From Rhizobium sp. AC27/96 (lineage in GTDB: Bacteria; Pseudomonadota; Alphaproteobacteria; Rhizobiales; Rhizobiaceae), in NCBI RefSeq assembly GCF_001692325.1, contig NZ_LXKN01000018.1, positions 930,001 to 994,000 on the forward strand: DNA of 64,000 bases, in the 5' to 3' direction. Numbering within the stretch: position 1 is the first letter of the stretch; each line of letters opens with the position of its first letter. The notes beneath the pieces were generated by a model that ran no database searches, was not told the origin of the DNA, and saw nothing but the letters and a program-made list of their open reading frames with translations. Below, piece by piece: positions 61,561 to 64,000 of this stretch. Both the position numbers and the translations under genes were made by a program.

Positions 61561-62508
61561 ATGTATAGCTATATCGGAAAGAGGCTGCTCGTCGCGATAC
61601 CGACGCTGCTGATCATTTCGATCTTCGTCTTCTCCCTGCAGAAGCTTCTGCCGGGCGACCCCGTGCTGGCCATGGCTGGCGAGGAGCGCGATCCGCAGGT
61701 TCTCGAGCTGCTGCGCGAGAAGTATCGCCTGAACGACCCCGTCATCTATCAATATGGTTACTGGCTGCAGGGTGTCGCCAAGGGTGATCTCGGCGTTTCG
61801 CTGCGCACCAACCAACCGGTGCTGACGCTGGTTGCCGAAAAGCTGCCGGTCACCATCCAGCTTGCCGTCATGTCGATGATCTTCGCCTTCGCCATCGGCA
61901 TTCCAATGGGCATATTGGCGGCTGTGAAAAAGAACACATTCATCGATTTCCTGGCCAATATCGTTGCCCTCTGCGGCCTGTCTGTGCCAAATTTCTGGCT
62001 CGGCATCATGCTGATCCTGCTGGTTTCCGTGAAGCTTCACTGGCTGCCGGCTTCCGGATATCAGCCATTCTTCGAGGCCCCCTGGCGCTCGATCCAGACC
62101 ATGCTGATGCCGGCCTTCGTGCTCGGCAATGCGCTCGCAGCCACGCTGATGCGCCACACTCGCTCTTCGATGCTCAGCGTGCTTAGCGCCGACTATATCC
62201 GTACGGCCCGCGCCAAGGGCCTGCCGGAGACGGCGGTGGTCCTGCAGCACAGCTTCCGCAATGCCGTCCTGCCCATTGTCACCGTCAGCGCCCTGCTCTT
62301 CGGCGAGCTTCTGGCCGGCGCTGTCCTGACCGAACAGATCTTCACCATCCCCGGCTTCGGCAAGCTGATCGTCGATGCCGTCTTCAACCGGGATTACGCA
62401 GTCGTCCAGGGCGTCGTGCTCTGCACGGCTATCGGCTTCATCGCGATGAACCTGATCGCCGACATTCTCTATGTCCTCCTCAATCCACGCATGAGGGCAG
62501 CCCTATGA
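61561..62508 (+). CDS. Peptide ABC transporter permease (DppB family)
   Basis: 315 residues with six membrane helices. MYSYIGKRLLVAIPTLLIIS is the typical first helix, LPGDPVLAMAGEERDPQ the periplasmic DppB loop, DYIRTARAKGLPETAVVLQH the EAA coupling loop. Its stop overlaps the next start (ATGA). Confidence 0.94.
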   Translation: MYSYIGKRLLVAIPTLLIISIFVFSLQKLLPGDPVLAMAGEERDPQVLELLREKYRLNDPVIYQYGYWLQGVAKGDLGVSLRTNQPVLTLVAEKLPVTIQLAVMSMIFAFAIGIPMGILAAVKKNTFIDFLANIVALCGLSVPNFWLGIMLILLVSVKLHWLPASGYQPFFEAPWRSIQTMLMPAFVLGNALAATLMRHTRSSMLSVLSADYIRTARAKGLPETAVVLQHSFRNAVLPIVTVSALLFGELLAGAVLTEQIFTIPGFGKLIVDAVFNRDYAVVQGVVLCTAIGFIAMNLIADILYVLLNPRMRAAL

Positions 62509-63383
62509 GCACGATCGTACAGACGGCCGCAGCCGCGCCCTCAGCCAAGCGCGCTCCCAATCGGGCCTGGCGCAAGTTGAAGGCCAACAAGGGCGCGCTC
62601 GTCGGGCTTGGCATCATCCTTTTCTTTACCGTGCTCGCAGTGCTGGCACCGCTCCTACCCATCCCCGATCCTGTCGCCACCAGCTGGTCGGCGATCCGCA
62701 AGGCGCCGTCGGCAGCGCATTGGCTCGGCACCGACGATCTCGGCCGGGACATCCTCTCCCGCATGATCTGGGGAGCGCAGGCGTCCTTGATGGCCGGCAT
62801 CTTCTCGGTCGCCATCGCCGTCGCCATCGGTGTGCCCTTCGGCCTGATATCCGGCTATTACGGCGGCTGGATCGATCAGATCATCTCTCGCATCACCGAA
62901 GCCTTCCTGGCGATGCCCTTCCTCATCACTGCCATTGCGCTTGCCGCCTTTCTCGGACCGAGCCTCACCAATGCGATGATCGCCATCGGCCTTTCGGCAA
63001 CGCCGGTCTTCGTGCGGCTGACGCGCGGTCAGGTGCTGGCGGTGAAGACAGAAGAATATGTCGAAGGCGCCCGATCGATCGGATTGCGTCACTTCAGCAT
63101 CATCACCCGCTATATCCTGCCGAACGTCTTTGCACCCATCCTGGTGCAGGCAACGCTCACCATCGCGACAGCCATCATCGCAGAGGCCAGCCTTTCCTTC
63201 CTTGGGCTCGGCCAGCAGCCGCCGGCTCCGAGCTGGGGCTCGATGCTCAATGTCGCCAAAAACTATCTCGAACAGGCGCCCTGGATGGCCATGTGGCCGG
63301 GTGCCGCCATCTTTCTCGTCGTGATCGGCTTCAATCTCCTCGGCGACGGCCTGCGCGATGCGCTCGACCCGCGCGAAGCATGA
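62505..63383 (+). CDS. Peptide ABC transporter permease (DppC family)
   Basis: 292 residues. N-terminal first helix (GALVGLGIILFFTVLAVLAPLLP), the GTDDLGRDILSRMIWGAQASL block and the EAA loop EYVEGARSIGLRHFSIITRYILPNV identify a DppC-type permease. Co-translated with DppB. The transporter's ATPases are either downstream of the window or elsewhere. Confidence 0.94.
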   Translation: MSTIVQTAAAAPSAKRAPNRAWRKLKANKGALVGLGIILFFTVLAVLAPLLPIPDPVATSWSAIRKAPSAAHWLGTDDLGRDILSRMIWGAQASLMAGIFSVAIAVAIGVPFGLISGYYGGWIDQIISRITEAFLAMPFLITAIALAAFLGPSLTNAMIAIGLSATPVFVRLTRGQVLAVKTEEYVEGARSIGLRHFSIITRYILPNVFAPILVQATLTIATAIIAEASLSFLGLGQQPPAPSWGSMLNVAKNYLEQAPWMAMWPGAAIFLVVIGFNLLGDGLRDALDPREA

Positions 63384-63405
63384 ATAAACTGAAAAGGTGC
63401 CCCCA

Positions 63406-64000
63406 ATGACCGCATTCACCACTCGCCCTGAAATTCTCGGAACCTTCGGCGTCGTCACGTCAACGCACTGGATCGCCTCCGCCGTCGGCATGAGCATTCT
63501 CGAAAAGGGCGGCAACGCCTTCGACGCCGCCGTCGCGACCGGCTTCGTGCTGCAGATCGTCGAGCCGCATCTCTGTGGGCCAGGCGGCGATATGCCGGCC
63601 ATCCTCTATTCGAAGAAAAAGGACAAGGTCGAGGTCATCTGTGCCCAGGCGCCGGCGCCGGCTGGAGCGACGATCGAGCACTATACGAAGGAAGGGCTGA
63701 AGCTGATCCCCGGAGATGGCCTGCTCGCCACCGTCACTCCCGGTGCCTTCGACGGCTGGATGCTGATGCTGCGCGACTACGGCAGGCTCACCGTCCGCGA
63801 CGTCCTTGAACCGGCCATCCATTATGCCGAGAACGGCCACCCCATCCTGCCGCGTGTTTCCGCCACCATCGCAGGTCTTGCCGATTTCTATCGCGGGGAG
63901 TGGCCGACCTCCTATGAGACCTGGCTCCCCGGAGGCTCCGCCCCGGAACCCTGGTCCAACTTCAAAAATCCGGTTCTTGCCGAAACCTGGAAGCGTGTCG
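63406..64000 (+). CDS. Gamma-glutamyltransferase family protein, 3' truncated by window end
   Basis: 198 codons of a protein of about 530-590. The sequence GVVTSTHWIASAVGMSILEKGGNAFDAAVAT, LQIVEPHLCGPGGDMPAILYS and ATVTPGAFDGWMLMLRDYG are the N-terminal blocks of the Ggt/DUF1028-like Ntn-hydrolase family. The catalytic Thr lies beyond the end. There is no signal peptide, suggesting a cytoplasmic enzyme that acts on imported gamma-glutamyl compounds. AAAGG precedes ATG 63406. Confidence 0.9.
   Translation, partial: MTAFTTRPEILGTFGVVTSTHWIASAVGMSILEKGGNAFDAAVATGFVLQIVEPHLCGPGGDMPAILYSKKKDKVEVICAQAPAPAGATIEHYTKEGLKLIPGDGLLATVTPGAFDGWMLMLRDYGRLTVRDVLEPAIHYAENGHPILPRVSATIAGLADFYRGEWPTSYETWLPGGSAPEPWSNFKNPVLAETWKRV

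Noticed and set aside
1..64000. Search by eye for CRISPR arrays, insertion sequences, tRNA and rRNA genes
   Set aside because: No evenly spaced direct repeats, transposase motifs or tRNA cloverleafs were noticed; a computed search could still find a missed one.

Overview
The window reads as chromosomal or large-plasmid DNA of an alphaproteobacterium of the Rhizobiaceae, most likely a Rhizobium-type organism. The basis is high GC coding sequence, a PrsD/PrsE-like type I secretion pair beside an ExsH-like RTX glycanase, a TGA-N9-TCA iron-responsive box, CTTGAC-like promoters, and many small proteins of rhizobial type. This is inference from gene content; no marker gene or rRNA is present. No tRNA, rRNA, insertion sequence, CRISPR array or phage gene was recognised.

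Layout. 0-2.4 kb: the end of a sugar-acid-type IlvD/Edd dehydratase and an RraA-family aldolase. 2.4-9.3 kb: housekeeping and redox genes (DUF922 protein, RecX, two convergent aldo/keto reductases with a LysR regulator, 1-Cys peroxiredoxin, small hydrolase, FMN reductase). 9.5-10.7 kb: an orphan betaine-type binding protein behind a strongly folded leader. 10.9-15.4 kb: an RTX/GH16 glycanase facing its probable type I exporter. 15.7-26.4 kb: iron uptake (two siderophore-interacting reductases, AraC regulator, TonB receptor, FhuD, FhuB), with HtpG in between; the ATPase gene fhuC is reduced to a 3' remnant. 26.5-37.3 kb: a complete nitrate assimilation locus (nasT, nasS, nitrate ABC transporter, nirB, nirD, nasA) with a legible control region: NtrC-like dyads, a sigma-54 promoter, an ANTAR-type hairpin leader and an intrinsic terminator. 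37.4-41.5 kb: ZntB, CspA and a string of small unknown proteins, including a duplicated small structured RNA element. 41.6-48.4 kb: hydrolases, a DJ-1/GlxA pair, an alginate lyase gene broken by one amber codon, and an acetamidase. 48.4-56.1 kb: a CPA2 antiporter with a cNMP-binding domain, a polyol dehydrogenase, two DHA2 drug exporters and a FadR-type regulator. 56.3-64 kb: a peptide-use cluster (ROK regulator, M81 metallopeptidase, FadR-type regulator with a perfect palindromic operator, Dpp-like ABC transporter, gamma-glutamyltransferase running off the end).

How the genes work together. Nitrate enters by the ABC transporter, is reduced by NasA and then NirBD; nitrogen limitation (NtrC/sigma-54) and nitrate (NasS/NasT antitermination) are both needed. 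Ferric hydroxamate-type siderophore would enter through the TonB receptor, FhuD and FhuB and be released by the SIP-domain reductase, but the system must borrow an ATPase from elsewhere. The last cluster appears to import small peptides and cut them with an M81 peptidase and a gamma-glutamyltransferase.

The most notable items are the duplicated cspA-3'UTR-like RNA element, the fhuC remnant, the amber-interrupted alginate lyase, the unclassified leader RNA upstream of the betaine binding protein, and several well-defined palindromic or phased operators.
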